From Spizellomyces punctatus DAOM BR117 (Eukaryota > Chytridiomycota > Chytridiomycetes > Spizellomycetales > Spizellomycetaceae), in the NCBI RefSeq assembly GCF_000182565.1, contig NW_015971551.1, forward strand, positions 275,638 through 339,637: DNA of 64,000 bases. The letters run 5' to 3'. The position numbers and the translations under genes were made by a program. Each line of letters begins with the position of its first letter. The first letter of the stretch is position 1. Below the pieces are notes generated by a model, which worked only from the letters and a program-made list of their open reading frames with translations, did not search any database and was not told the DNA's origin. This document shows positions 45,257 through 57,200 of the stretch, in pieces.

Positions 45257-46309
45257 ATGCCTCAACATTCCACAAACCAAAAGGTCGTATTCATTACCGG
45301 AGCGTCATCTGGTATCGGTCGATCCCTAGCATTCGCATACGCATCCCACTATGCAAAGCAAGGTCTTGTTCTCGGACTCATATCCCGACGTGAAACCATC
45401 CTATCCGACATGAAATCCCAGATTGAAAAGGTATGCACCACTACTCCATGTTTATTCCCCCCAAAAAACATTGAACGCATTTTTTAAAAGGAATACAAAT
45501 CCATTCGAGTCGAAATCAGCGCCTGCGATATCACATCCCCTTCTACACCCACTCTTCTCGAAACTCTCACATCCCGCACAGGTATTCCCACCATAATGGT
45601 CCTCAACGCCGGAATCGGACACCAAGGCAAACAAATTGGACAAGGCGATATATCAGATGATGCAGCTGTCATTGAAACGAATTTGGTTGGGGCTATGAGA
45701 GTTTGTCATTGGGTTGTTGGGGTTTGGGAACGTGTTGGGTGTGTGGGGCATGTAGTCGGTGTTAGGTATGTTTTTGTTTGTTGTTTTTTTGTAAAGGTTG
45801 GTGTGCTTTTGGGTATTGATTTTGGTGATTAGTTCGGTAGCGGCTTGGAGAGGGTTGCCCACTAGTGCCGCTTACAGTGCTTCTAAAGCGGGATTGGACG
45901 TATACTTGGATGCATTGAGAGGTATGTTTCTGTCCTTTTTTGACTTTTTGAGAGAACGCTGTTGATGGTGATATGGACCATAGTGGAAAAGTATGGGAAA
46001 ATCAAGGTGACGGTGTTGCATCCAGGATATATTGATACGCCCATTAACGACATGATGGAGCATCGACCATATTGTATGTATCCTGAAATCCTACTCGTTT
46101 GCACGCACATGTTTTGACTCTTGCTTATTTTGGATTCTTTTTGGATAGTAATATCAGCGGATAAAGCTGCTCAGCTGGTTTTGAGTCGGATTGAGAGAGG
46201 TGTACGGCAGGCGTTTATACCATGGTGGCCTTGGACGGTGGTTGCGAGGTTGCTTGCAATGTTGCCGACGTGGGTGTTGGCCTTGGCGGCGAGAAAGTTT
46301 ACAAAGTAG
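45257..46309 (+). CDS. Short-chain dehydrogenase/reductase
   Basis: Exons 45257-45430, 45491-45765, 45833-45921, 45984-46073 and 46149-46309 close in phase to about 262 residues, the classical SDR size. An NAD(P)(H)-dependent oxidoreductase; substrate not deducible. Motifs: TGASSGIGRS cofactor loop, LNAG, then SSVAAWRGLPTSAAYSASKAGLDVY with catalytic Ser and the YxxxK pair, and HPGYIDTPI. The C-terminal end (FIPWWPWTVVARLLAMLPTWVLALAARKF) is hydrophobic, like membrane-anchored DHRS7B/11-beta-HSD-like SDRs, so a membrane-associated enzyme acting on a lipid or steroid-like substrate is plausible. It is convergent with the GH13 gene, 208 nt away. Confidence 0.85.
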
Positions 46310-46517
46310 AAAAGAGTTGACCGGTTACCGGTGTCGTCCGATTTGAAAAAACTGGTGCAAATTGTTGGAAATGATTGCTGAGATGTTTACTACAAATGAG
46401 GGGTATATCTATTATTTTTTTGTTTGTTTTCTTTAGCATGACTGCTCAACAGTATGCTGTACACAGAGTACAAAATCAAAGAAAAACACATACACACACA
46501 CAAAGTAACTTTTGCCA

Positions 46518-48418
46518 TCAATACACAAACATCTGAGTTTGCCAAGGTTTCAAAACCACCCACAACCCCTTATTCCTCAATTCCTCCCGATCCCTTTGAT
46601 AAGTCACCCCACTCAACGCCTCGAGAACCTCCACCCCACCACTCCCCGTCACTTCAGGCAACTTTATCCGTCCATCCCCATAAGTATCCGACAAGTTCAC
46701 GACCACAAGCCTCCGATCCGAGTACGTCCATTTCCATGCGACGAGACGCCAACCTGTGTTGGACTGTTCCGGAACAACAGTCTCGAGCGTCCATGTTCCG
46801 TGTGTCATGGTCGGGTGGGCGAGCAGAGGGACGAGTGTATTGTACAGGGATTGAGTGGGTGCGTGGATCGGTTCTGGGTAGGATCGGCGAAGTTGGACGA
46901 GAAGACGGTTTCGTTTGCCTTCCCACTAATCCCCAACCCAAAAAACATGTTTAGTATTCGAAGTTCGTTTTTTTGTGACTAGGAGTTTTAACATTTACCT
47001 GACCAAACCACATCAACCTCGGCCCCGGCAACGTTAAACTCGCAACCGCACCCGCCATAGCCTGTTCGTACCCCCCAAAATGCACAGGCGCCCTAACTTC
47101 ATCATGGTTCTCCACAAAATGCACATGACGCACCATCTTCATCCCATCTGCTCCCAACGTGCTCCTCAAATTATCCAAATGCGGATTCACGAGGCGATCG
47201 TACAAGGCTTTCGCATACGTTGCGTCAAACCCCATTGTTTGCAGCTGAACATCCAGCGGCGGATTAAAGTTTGGCCAATCGTAAACTTCGGCCATGAGGT
47301 AAAAGGACGGGTACGCCGATCGGAGTCGTTGGATTGCTTCCAACCAAAACTCGGTTTGGGGAGCTGTGTACCCATTCGCTCGGTGTATCGGACCCCATAC
47401 CTACATACCCCATCAATCTCATTCCTTCCCTTTCTTGTTCTACACATGTTGATAACGTACCTGCTCGATCACACTATTCACAGACAACATGGCCATATCC
47501 ACTCGTAAACCATCACATAACGACGCAGCCTTTAACAATGCGTTCATCATCGCGGTCCGGAGTCGGGGGTTCCAGTAGTTGAGTTGAAGTGTATCGATCC
47601 ATGCGCCAGAGTAAAGATCCTAGAGTAAACAGTTTTGTTATTGCGTATAGAGCATATGGCGGGCATGTAAGATCTGTATGCTTACCCGTCCATAAGCACG
47701 TCCTTGACTATCAAACTCGATGCCACGCCCGATACTTGTGTCGGATGGTTTACGCACGAAATAGTCTTGGGTATCGGGTTGTGTCGCCCACACTGAATCC
47801 ACTGCTACATGCTAACCAAAACAACCAAAAATTATTAAACCTTGTTCTAAAAACAAATCAGCAAGTTGGATGGAAACTTACGTTGGGCACAAAATCCAAC
47901 ATCAACTTGATGCCCCGTTGCTTCAACCGCTTCCTAAACTCCTTTAGAGCCTCATCACCGCCCAACTCTGGATTCACCGTATCTAACCACCAAAAGCCAA
48001 AATCAATACCCCATCACCAACATAACCCAACAATGTAATCCTCACATTCAAAAACAGCATAAGGCGACCCAATCACATCCTCCATCCGAAAATCCACCAA
48101 CGCCTCCCGATAACTCTTGAGTCGTCCCGATTCAACTTTATCCACCTGCTCAAGTCCATATGTACCCAATCGCCAAACGCCCTGTAACCAAACCATATGT
48201 ACACCACGGGATGCGAGTGTGTCGAGCGCGGTATCGGGGACAGAGGACAGGGGTTGCGGTTGGGAAGATAAGCTGTAGAGGTACGGACGGGCAGGGATTT
48301 CATAGATGGTGAACCCCGAAGGAAAATCTGAACTTGAACTGGTGGTCATGGTGGAATTTAAAAGTGGCAGGCCCACTATACTGTGGAGAAAGCATAGAAA
48401 GAGTATAAAGGTAAACAT
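46518..48418 (-). CDS. Secreted glycoside hydrolase family 13 (alpha-amylase-like) enzyme
   Basis: Leftward, with exons at 48418-48046, 47982-47882, 47811-47686, 47619 to about 47462, about 47400-47000 and 46925-46518 (inner boundaries approximate). It begins with a signal peptide (MFTFILFLCFLHSIVGLPLL). The four GH13 regions are present: LMLDFVPN (I), GLRVDMAML with the nucleophile Asp (II), MAEVYDW with the acid/base Glu (III) and FVENHDE with the transition-state Asp (IV). They are followed by a beta-rich C-terminal domain. GH13 enzymes cleave or transfer alpha-glucan. Region I lacks the usual xxxNH after DxVxN as far as I can see because an intron falls there. An extracellular starch/glycogen-degrading role fits a saprotroph. 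Confidence 0.83.
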
Positions 48419-48865
48419 GGTTGATGAGGTTCGTATCTCAAGTGAACCCCGATTACAAAAGGGATTCGTTATGATGGGGGAGAGCCTACCCAGTTCTACC
48501 TACTTTATAAAACCAAGTTACTTGCAACACTGAAAAATTACAAGGTTTTTTTCTTTGATTTTGTTTGTTTGGCGGTTCACAAATGATCTATAGCTCACTA
48601 AAAACTAGCGTACTATACCCTTTACGCGTTTCCTCCAATTTTGTTCTTCTTCTGCTGGATTGGTGCTAGAATTCGGCTTTTGCAAAAAAGATGGGGGATT
48701 TTTGTATCATCAAAGAATGCCGTCGTTGTTCAACGAAAACGTGACAAGCACACTCTGGTGTGCAGTCCACCACGCCAAAGTTATCTGCCAAGATTTCTGC
48801 ACACCCAATACTGCGCGTACAAGGGCGGATCTTTGTTGGAACGTCACCGCGCGTGTGTGTATGCA
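48419..48865. other. Spacer between the GH13 gene and the Fanzor element
   Basis: About 450 nt holding the GH13 promoter. Short frames on both strands do not connect to anything. The left end of the Fanzor element begins at about 48866. Confidence 0.4.
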
Positions 48866-48972
48866 TAGTGCGGAGCCGATGGGTATTGGCACTAGTACAA
48901 AGATTCCAACCATTTTAATCATAATTTTACTCGATTTAGACTCATGAACTATGGTTTGATCCAAAAAAATCC

Positions 48973-49029
48973 TATATAAGTTGTCGTGCCCATTTTCCCA
49001 GGCTTTCATCTTTTTCCACAGATATCATC
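48973..49029 (+). promoter_or_regulatory. TATA box and leader of the Fanzor gene
   Basis: CCTATATAAG at about 48971-48980 lies 50 nt before the ATG at 49030, with a pyrimidine-rich CTTTCATCTTTTTCC leader. It is inside the element, so the nuclease carries its own promoter. Confidence 0.55.
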
Positions 49030-50916
49030 ATGCCACCAAAAAAGAAGCAAAAGCTTGAAAACCCTACTTGCTTACATACCTGCAACAAGACTTCCTTTGC
49101 AAAAGCTTTCCTGCCAAACGACATCTACCGCCAACGGCTTTTAGATTACATCGCCATCATCCATCAACTTGCTGACCATGCTTCCCACGCTCTCAAATTC
49201 TACATCCTATCTGCACCATCCTTTCCCACGTTAGATCAAGATACAATCGAAGCGATTCTCTATCTTCTCAACAAAGGAGAGGCTTGGCAACCAAAAGCTG
49301 ATGCAAAGAAGGCGCTACGTGGATGCTTGGTGCCATATATTCGTCGGTACTGCCACATCGTCAGCTTCGTTCATCCAAATCTACAAAAAGAGCAGCAGTC
49401 AATCAATTACCTGACAGCGAGTATGATGACGAACCTGAAAGTCAACGTTCAAGAGCATTTCATGCAGATGCTCCTTCGGTATATCAATCTGCGGCTCGAT
49501 GTGAAGGGACAGAAGCAGCGACTGCCACTGAAAAGCGATGCACGGAAAGCTTTCTTTACTCGACTACGCTACTTAAAGTCAGTTTTTCTTTTTGATATCG
49601 TGCCCGAGTCGCTGGATGACTTGACCGCTGAAGAGAGTGAGCTTCTAGAAGAGATGTGGTCCTTCATTCCCCTTTCCGACCAGCCGCTCGCATATTCGGT
49701 TGCTGTTGACCCTCTCGCTTTCTTTCCTGCTTACTGCAAACTCTCTGTGCTGTATGAACGACATGGCTTCCGTCGGTTCAGCGCAATACCTCTTCGTCGG
49801 TCTCTGATTCAGTCCCATATTCGCATCGACACGGTCATCCTGTACCAGCATATCCTTTGCATCACGCGACGGGAAGCGGAAACTGTTGAAAAGGTCGACT
49901 TATGGTTGCGCATCTGTAATCTGCGGAACAAGGCTTTTAGATCTCGTCGTGGAATGTGTTTTGAAGGCTCGATCACGACAGACGGTACCTCGGTGTCAGT
50001 TTACTTGAAACATCCTGAAGCTGACAAGTATGGAAAGCGCAGCGGCGGAGGGAAAAAGTCAGCAAACACAATGGAGGCAGAGGTTAAAGCGCAATATGTG
50101 GAGAAAAACTTACCTGCTTGTCGAGTAGCAGAGAATGTTGTTGTTATCGACCCAAACAAGCGCGACATTCTCTACTGCCAAGACAGCATTGGTACAACAT
50201 TTCGCTACACCGCCAACCAGCGAGCCATGGAGACAGGTAGCCGTCGACAGCAAAAGGAACGACAGCAGATGAAGAAGGGGGAAATTGACCTCATAGAATC
50301 ACGTATCCCTAGCCACAAAACAATGAACCTCATGGATTTTACTCGCTACCTTCTCGTTCGCCGCGCGGATTCGGATCGTCGCAAGGAATTCTACTCACAT
50401 CCTGCCCACACGCGGTGGAAGTGGCACTCCTTCATCAATCGGCAGCGAAGCGAATCAGACCTCATAAGCGCCATGCGCAACAAATACGGTGAAAACTTTA
50501 CCGTTGTGATGGGTGATTGGAGCGACGCCGGTCGAACTGCCAGATTTCAGACCTCATCAAAGACAAAAGGTTGGCGCACCCTCTTTAAGCGGAACAGGAT
50601 CAACTGCTTCCTTCTCGACGAGTACAAGACCTCATCTGTCTGCCCTCACTGTTCATCCGATGACTTCCTTGAAAAAGGCTTCAAAACACGACCTCATTCA
50701 AGACCTTGGCGACGACGAGAAGGCAATGTTGAAAAAGTCCATGGATTGCTGGGTTGTACCAACCCTAACTGTTTGCAGCAAGACTGGACATCGGGAATGC
50801 GCTACTGGAACAGGGACACACTGAGCACCTGCAATATGCTGATGATCGTGCAATCAATTATGGATGGACACGGTAGACCAGAGGTGTTCAGCAGGAGTGT
50901 TCCAGCCGTAGCGTAG
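49030..50916 (+). CDS. Fanzor RNA-guided nuclease (eukaryotic TnpB homologue)
   Basis: An intact, intronless 628-residue frame. Fanzors are eukaryotic relatives of TnpB/Cas12 that cut DNA guided by an RNA from their own element's 3' end. It starts with a basic nuclear signal (PPKKKQKL). The C-terminal half has a split RuvC core: motif I VVVIDPNKRD with Asp374, motif II LLDEYKTSSVCPHC with Glu531, and motif III WNRDTLSTCNM with Asp596. Between motifs II and III is a Cys4 zinc finger (CPHC at 538-541, CTNPNC at 576-581). VVMGDWSDAG before motif II and the ~370-residue N-terminal recognition region also fit. All catalytic residues are present, so it may be active. It resembles the type studied as SpuFz1 from Spizellomyces punctatus; identity to it must be checked. 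Its stop lies 13 nt before the conserved right-end segment. Confidence 0.93.
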   Translation: MPPKKKQKLENPTCLHTCNKTSFAKAFLPNDIYRQRLLDYIAIIHQLADHASHALKFYILSAPSFPTLDQDTIEAILYLLNKGEAWQPKADAKKALRGCLVPYIRRYCHIVSFVHPNLQKEQQSINYLTASMMTNLKVNVQEHFMQMLLRYINLRLDVKGQKQRLPLKSDARKAFFTRLRYLKSVFLFDIVPESLDDLTAEESELLEEMWSFIPLSDQPLAYSVAVDPLAFFPAYCKLSVLYERHGFRRFSAIPLRRSLIQSHIRIDTVILYQHILCITRREAETVEKVDLWLRICNLRNKAFRSRRGMCFEGSITTDGTSVSVYLKHPEADKYGKRSGGGKKSANTMEAEVKAQYVEKNLPACRVAENVVVIDPNKRDILYCQDSIGTTFRYTANQRAMETGSRRQQKERQQMKKGEIDLIESRIPSHKTMNLMDFTRYLLVRRADSDRRKEFYSHPAHTRWKWHSFINRQRSESDLISAMRNKYGENFTVVMGDWSDAGRTARFQTSSKTKGWRTLFKRNRINCFLLDEYKTSSVCPHCSSDDFLEKGFKTRPHSRPWRRREGNVEKVHGLLGCTNPNCLQQDWTSGMRYWNRDTLSTCNMLMIVQSIMDGHGRPEVFSRSVPAVA

Positions 50917-50929
50917 ATTGGTTAGATTA

Positions 50930-50981
50930 GCTTTTCCGAACCGGTTATCGCCGGTTCAATCCCTGGTGCGGGTGCTAGTGC
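50930..50981 (+). ncRNA. Predicted guide-RNA scaffold at the Fanzor element's right end
   Basis: Starts 14 nt after the Fanzor stop codon. It contains a perfect 7-bp hairpin GAACCGG-TTATCG-CCGGTTC, then CCCTGGTG and the terminal CTAGTGC. About 44 of 52 positions are conserved in repeats A and B, where no protein is encoded; this argues for a role in the element's RNA or DNA end. Known TnpB/Fanzor guide RNAs overlap the 3' end of the gene and extend to the element boundary, with the guide beyond it. Here that guide would fall in or just before the N gap. It is an ncRNA by analogy; no transcript evidence. Confidence 0.55.
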
Positions 50982-50994
50982 AATACCCATCCGC

Positions 50995-51094
50995 NNNNNN
51001 NNNNNNNNNNNNNNNNNNNNNNNNNNNNNNNNNNNNNNNNNNNNNNNNNNNNNNNNNNNNNNNNNNNNNNNNNNNNNNNNNNNNNNNNNNNNNN
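50995..51094. other. Assembly gap (100 Ns)
   Basis: Exactly 100 Ns, the convention for a gap of unknown size. It begins inside the right inverted repeat of the Fanzor element, so the element's last bases, any target duplication and any adjoining repeats are missing. The sequence after the gap shows no inverted-repeat end. Confidence 0.95.
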
Positions 51095-51268
51095 CGTGCT
51101 AGCCAAGGTGGCACCGACGGTTGTCCTTTATCCAAAAAGCATAGAGCCCATCATTTTATAAAATTCCAATACCCAACCAAAACCTCATGTAAAAAAATTA
51201 TCAAAATACAAAAAAATAATAAACCCTCCACACCACACTCACAAAAAAAGAAACACATGTAGCACCTC

Positions 51269-54200
51269 TTATCCTCCACCCCTCCTCCGCTCTTGCAAAC
51301 GTCCATTCATACCCCTGGACACTGGCGCCCACCGCGGTGAAAGCTGCCCAGATCGATTCGATCCCCGGTACGCAGTGGACTCATTGGAATATGTACTTGT
51401 GCTCTCCCCATAATACCGGCCTGAACTCGACACCCGCTGCCGGTCTTCGTACGTATCCCGTTCGGTGCGATCGTCTTCTCGTGTGTATGCGTCCCGAAGA
51501 CTTCGTCGTTCCCTCAACATTTCCCTCCCAGAGTCTCTAGCAGGCTCTCTGGCCACCTCCCACCCCCGCTCCTCCTCACCCTCCCGCACCCTCAAATGAT
51601 GCAAAGAAGCCACCGCTTTTGCTAACCTCTCATTCTCATTCTCCAAAGCCAATTTCGCATCTTTAAGCCGTATCACCTCCTCCTCCAATTCCCTCATACG
51701 TGGGTCATCCTGTTCAAGGTCCAACAAATTCTCCCAGCTGCCTACCGCGCTACGTGATAAAATCGGTTCCGTGTCACCACAGAGTTCTGCGAAAAAATGC
51801 TGTTGGCTTTCGGATAGGGCTTGTTTCCAGTTACGTGCTAGTATCCTATATCATTCGATCCAGTCAGTGATGGTTTGGCACAAACTCCTTTGTGTTTATA
51901 CACGTACCGCATTCGAATGAGACTCCTCACGACATCCACACATCTCTTCAACTTGATAACAGGTTTGTCGGACCCGACGCCAGAGGGTTCAAGCCCCACT
52001 CCTGCCAATGTCGCTCTGTGACTTTGTACAGTTAAAGAGAGATACAATTTCTGGTACTTGAGGTCTGCTCGCCAGGTCGACAGCCTGTCAACCAGTGCGC
52101 GGAGGTAGAGAACCTCGGATATGAGCTGACGGCACTGTTCCTTAATACTACAAAAAAAGCACCCCCACAGATTCGGTGAGTACGATATAAACACTCGTAA
52201 CAAACACAATACAAAAAGGGGAAGCTTACCGAGACATGTCCACCTTGGCCACTTTGTCATCATTCTCCCCGAGAACAGCCATCACATCATGCCCAGACCC
52301 AGATACATCCCCAATGGTGTTCTTCAACGTCTCTCGTAACACAACCATCATCTCCCGACTACTCTGCCTGATCTTTTTCAATTCCTTTTGCAACAAGCCC
52401 ACCTCATCTCGTAAGCCTTCATCTCCCGCATCGCTTGGCGACTGGGTTTTCGCATCAGAAGGATGCCGACGGTCGACTAGACGCCCTCGCTCCTTTTCGA
52501 GCCGCAACACTTGAATTTCAGCACTACGCCGTGCGTCTTCCAAATGCTGAACACGTCCATCAAGCCGTCTGATTCGGTCATCCTTCTCAAGTGAAACCTC
52601 TTCCAAATGTCGTATTTGAGTTTCACCTTGCAAGATTTTTTCTTCCAGTCGTTCCTTGACACGACGGAAATCATCCACAATGCGATCTCGCTCTCTTTCC
52701 AAAGCGTCCACAAGTCCTTCAAGTGCCTTGCGCTCAGCAGTGTGCATCTCTTCTTGTGCACTAGCTGCCTCTTGATGCTCGAAAAACTGATTGTTCAGCT
52801 TATCTTCCAGTAGTTTGACATCACTTCGAGCCATTTCCGCATCCTTTGTAGCGGCATCCAATAAATCCACAAGCTCATCAAATTCTTCTCGCATACGAGC
52901 CTGAGCTGCTCGAGCTTTATCTTGTGCATGCATAGCATCCCGCTGCGTTCGGGTGATCAACTCACGTAATGCGGTATTCGCTTCCAGTTCATGTGTCCAC
53001 ACTCTTCGAAGCTCGTCCAACTGTCGCTGGAGCACCTTTTCATTTCCGTTCTGCCGTTGCGTAGACGTTGATTCTTGCGTCATGGATTGGAGAGCATCCT
53101 TCAAGACTTGTGTTTGCATGGCATGGTCCTTGAGCAATGCGTGTGAGTTCTCCAATTGCCGCTGGTACTGCTCGGCTGCTGCTGCCTTTTCGTACAAATC
53201 GGCATACTCGCCAGGCGTAAGGTGATAATTCCCTTCATGGTCAGAGACAGGACGTCCTAATCCACCTTTTGCTGTCGTGTCAATTAATGCCCCCACGGAA
53301 CTGAGTTCCTTTCCAAGAATGACATGCTGATCCTCGACATCATGCAGCTTTGTAATCAAAATATTTAGATCGTCCAAAATCCGCTTTGGCAGGCGCTCAT
53401 AGCCGCCCACTGTCGTGCTGCGCAATAGATCCAAAAATCCATCTTTCCTAGCTACCAGTGCAGCAACCGCCGACTGATAGTCTCCGACAACACCAACCAC
53501 GTGAGAGACTAGGCTTCGCATGTCCGCGATAGAGCTTGTGGCCACGTTCCCGGATGGTGTACGCTTCGCAGGACGCCTAACACGGCCCCCACGAGCCGCT
53601 AACCCATCCTCTTCGTCGTCAGCCTCATATGTATCAGTAGTGTGCCCATCGCGGTTACTCCGCAAATAAAGAGCCTTTTCCTCTGCCAATCGGGCGTCAA
53701 AATCTGCCGCCATGTGTCGAATCTGAGCAGACTTGGCTTCCACCATCTCGCGCAGACCATCAACTTCTTTCTTGAGCTCGTCCCGTGCTATTGCGGCGTC
53801 TTCCAATTGCAATACCCTACTTTGAAGGGCAGTGATTTCCTCTTCCAGTTTGACCACGAGTGCCCGCTTGTCGTCTAGCTCTTCCAGTACCAAATTGTTC
53901 CTTCGTAATTCAATCTCGTTTTCTCGTAGTACTTCATCCGCTTCTCCAAGAGCTCTCTCCAAGCTCTGGACGTCAGCTTCTAAGGTACTCGTTCTGACAT
54001 GTAGCTCATCAATCATCCGCGTTTTTTCCCGTACTTCACTTCTCATTAGGTCTCTCTCCTCAGTCAGCATCGTTACACGATGTCGCAATTGGTCGACGGT
54101 TGCTGCTGTCACGGGCGGCTGAGATAAATCTTTGGAGTGCAGTGTGTCATGGCTCACAGGCGACGTTGCACTGGTATCTGACATCTGGCTCTCGGACACT

Positions 54201-57200
54201 CTTTGCAAATCACGTTTGAGCACCTCCAAGGCGCGTTCCTTGCCCTCCAACTTGAGTTTCACATCGGCCAGCTCCATGGCCAAGGCACTCGACCGGTCCT
54301 GCTCTTCCCGCAGCTTCTCCAGCGCATCGGGGAGGCTCGAGTCTAGGCTGTGGGCCTGAGTAGCCTCATATAGCTCTTTGCTGACGCGCTGAACTTCTTG
54401 TCGCGCATTCTCCAACTCGGTAACGAGTCGAGCAGCCTCATCCCGGCTTTGTTGAACCAGCGCATTATGGCTCTTCTCCATGACCTCCTTCTCGCGTTCA
54501 AGTGCATCAACAGTCGCCCGTAATTGTCGTGACTCTTCTTCGCGTGAGGCAGACAACTCGATGGCCTCATCGAGCTGTCCTCGCAGCTCTGTTTCCACCC
54601 CCTCCAATTTCTTAACCCGCTGCTCCAGCTTGGTCTTTGCTTGCGAGACCGCATCATGTTCGGCGCGTATCTGGTGCAGCCGTTGCTCTACTTCCCCAGC
54701 TGATGCGAGAGACAAGCTTTGCATCTCGACCATGTCTCGCATCTTCCGAGCCAAATCGTTGATGCGCACCAAGAGACGCGTTCGGCTTGCAGTCAGCTCG
54801 TCTAGAGAGCCTTCTGGCGTCGACTCCCAATCAACTGGTGATTGCTCACCTCCACCCACAGCCCCAACGACCCCCTTCATCACATTAACGATATCTTGTA
54901 GCTTCAGTTTCTCCTCTTCATCCCGCTCAGCGAAGCTCTTGATCATAGCGGATTTCTCCTCTTCATGCGCATTCTTCTGTTCACCCATTCTAGTTCGTAT
55001 TTCCTCAAAACTAGTCTGCAAATCCTCCAAGGCCTTCTGAAGTTCCTGTACAAGGGCCCTCTCTTCCTCTAGCAGGCGACCATTTTGCTCCGTACTCTTC
55101 GTCAGAAGCTCGATTTCAGCTTCCAATACAGTATTACGGTGCGCAAATTCATCTTTGGTCGTCTGCAAGTCAATTAGCACTTTGCCTCGTTCATCGAGCC
55201 TGCTTTCGTAGTCCTCTTCTAGCATTGAGATTGTTTCTTCCATTTCGACCAGCTGCCCTTGAAGGGTCTGTACGATGGCAGTACTTCGATCGCGCTCTTC
55301 CATAAGTGAATGCCGCTCCTCTTCCAGAGCAGTCACTTGCGCCTGCAGTTCCTGTGTTCGTGCTTCCAGCACATCCCGCTCAGATGCCAACGTTTCGCGC
55401 TCTTGGGTGATTCTCAAAACTTGGGCGCCTACATCCTCTAATGATGACTGCGCGACAGCATGCCGCTGCTCAGCTTCTTTTTGTGCGGCGGATAATACCC
55501 CACGTTCCTGCTCCATTTGCGCTTCCAGCTCAGGTATCATTTGTTCAAGGGCAGCAACCTTCTCAAGCGCATCTTCCCGTTCCTTCCGGATAATCTCTGA
55601 GACAGTTTCAAGTTCTTGCCGCGCGGCAACTTGCTCGTTTGATGCGGTTTCCAGATCTGTCAACTTTTGTGATATCTCAGCAACAGAAAGCTGCTCTCGC
55701 TCCAATTCCTCTTGTAGATAGGCGATATGCGTTTCCCTTGCATTAAGGGATTGTAGCAAGCGCTCATTCTCTTCGCTTATTTCTCCTACTCTGGCATTGA
55801 CCTCTTCGATTCTTTGTTTCCACACCGAACGCTCTTTCTCTTCCTCATCCTTCCTCTGCCGGAAAGTATCCACGGTCTCCTTCAAAGAATCTAATTCTCT
55901 AATCAAAGCAGCCCGTTCCTCTTCACGAATATCAACTTCCTCGCGCAATGCTCCCTTTTCCTCTTCCAGTGTCATCACACGGGCTTCTAACTCTGTCATT
56001 TTGACAACGCCCTCCTCCATGGCGGTATGAACTCGTTTTCTTTCTACTTCCACAAGCTCAATCTGAGCCTGCAGCTCGTCACATTCTGCTGCCATCCGCT
56101 CGCGCTCCTGCAGCGCTGCGTCGCGTTCTTGGTGCAGACGCTCGATTTCTTCTGTCCTTCCATCAAACTTCTCCATTATTCTAGCTATTCGATCGTGCAG
56201 GCCATCCCGTTCGGCGACAAGTTCGTTGACTTCCGCTAGCCTGCGGTCTCTCTCTTCAGTAACTATATCGAGCTCCTTTTTCAGTTCCTTCGCCTTGTCC
56301 CCGCCTTCAGATACTAAATGATTATACCGCTCGTTCGCCTCAGCAAGTTGGGCTCGCAACACCCTATCGGCTTCTGCCATAGCCATCTGGAGCATCTCTT
56401 TTTCCTCGTTCAACATATCTAACGCCGCTTCAGCATCCGCTAGACCGGCACTCAGCTCCGTAACCTGTCGTGCAGCATTGTCTTTCTCCGTGGCGAACTC
56501 ACGAAGTTTGAGAACCAAGGCTTCTTTCTGAGCTGTTAGCGTTGCAATCTCTCTTTCGCGCGCAATTTTTTCTGGTTGCATGCCTTCAAGTAACTGTTCG
56601 AGTTCAGCTCTTGCAGCTACGACGGAAGCTAGTTGTTCCTGCGCTTCCATCAACTCTTTGATGGATTGGTCCCGCTGATCAAGTACCCCTTCAATTTCAA
56701 GGCTTCTTTCGCGGGTAATGGACGCAATAAGTTCCTCTCGTGCCTGAAGCTCCGCCTCCAACAAGCGCACACGGTCCTCCGTTGATTCTCTTTTCTGAAT
56801 CTCCTCCGCAAGTTGTTGTTGCAATGAATGGACTTCAACAGTCAACTCTTCCGCAGAAGCAGCCAATTGCTCTTCTTTCGCCGCATGCTCCTGAAGCTTC
56901 TGGTTCAAGGATTTGATGTCGTTGTCTTTTGCGGTAGATTCACTGGCTGAGCGGATTCGAAGATCTTCCAACTGTGCAGAGACTTCCTGGAGCTGTCTGG
57001 CCTTTTCGGCCAATTCGGCAGTAGCGTCATTCCGAACCACATCGAGCTGCGATTGTAAATCAGAGATCAAAGCTTGCCGCTCGTTCAACTCATCCATCAT
57101 CATCGACTGCGATCGGTGCAACTCCTCCTTATGGGTCGCGTCCACGCTAGATAATTCTTCAACCTTCCGTTCCAAGGCATCCTTTTCCAACACCGCGTCG

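Larger units (their letters stand above)
48866..50994 (+). mobile_element. Fanzor-carrying inverted-repeat element (right end truncated by gap)
   Basis: The left end 48866-48896 (ATAGTGCGGA, then GATGGGTATTGGCACTAG) is matched in reverse complement by the right end 50975-50993 (CTAGTGCAATACCCATCCG), differing by one inserted G and one other base. The right copy then runs into Ns. The ATAGTGCGGA and GGCACTAG blocks are shared with repeat A, and the right-end segment 50930-50981 with A and B. The only gene inside is the Fanzor nuclease; no transposase is present, so movement would need one in trans. The element is about 2.1 kb and sits between the GH13 gene and the pericentrin-like gene. Confidence 0.82.

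Noticed and set aside
50948-50964. GGTTCAATCC in the Fanzor right end looks like a Pol III B box / tRNA T-loop
   Set aside because: The matching T-stem does not pair fully, no A box or acceptor stem is found upstream, and the segment is explained better by the element's conserved end hairpin. A Pol III promoter is not excluded but unsupported.
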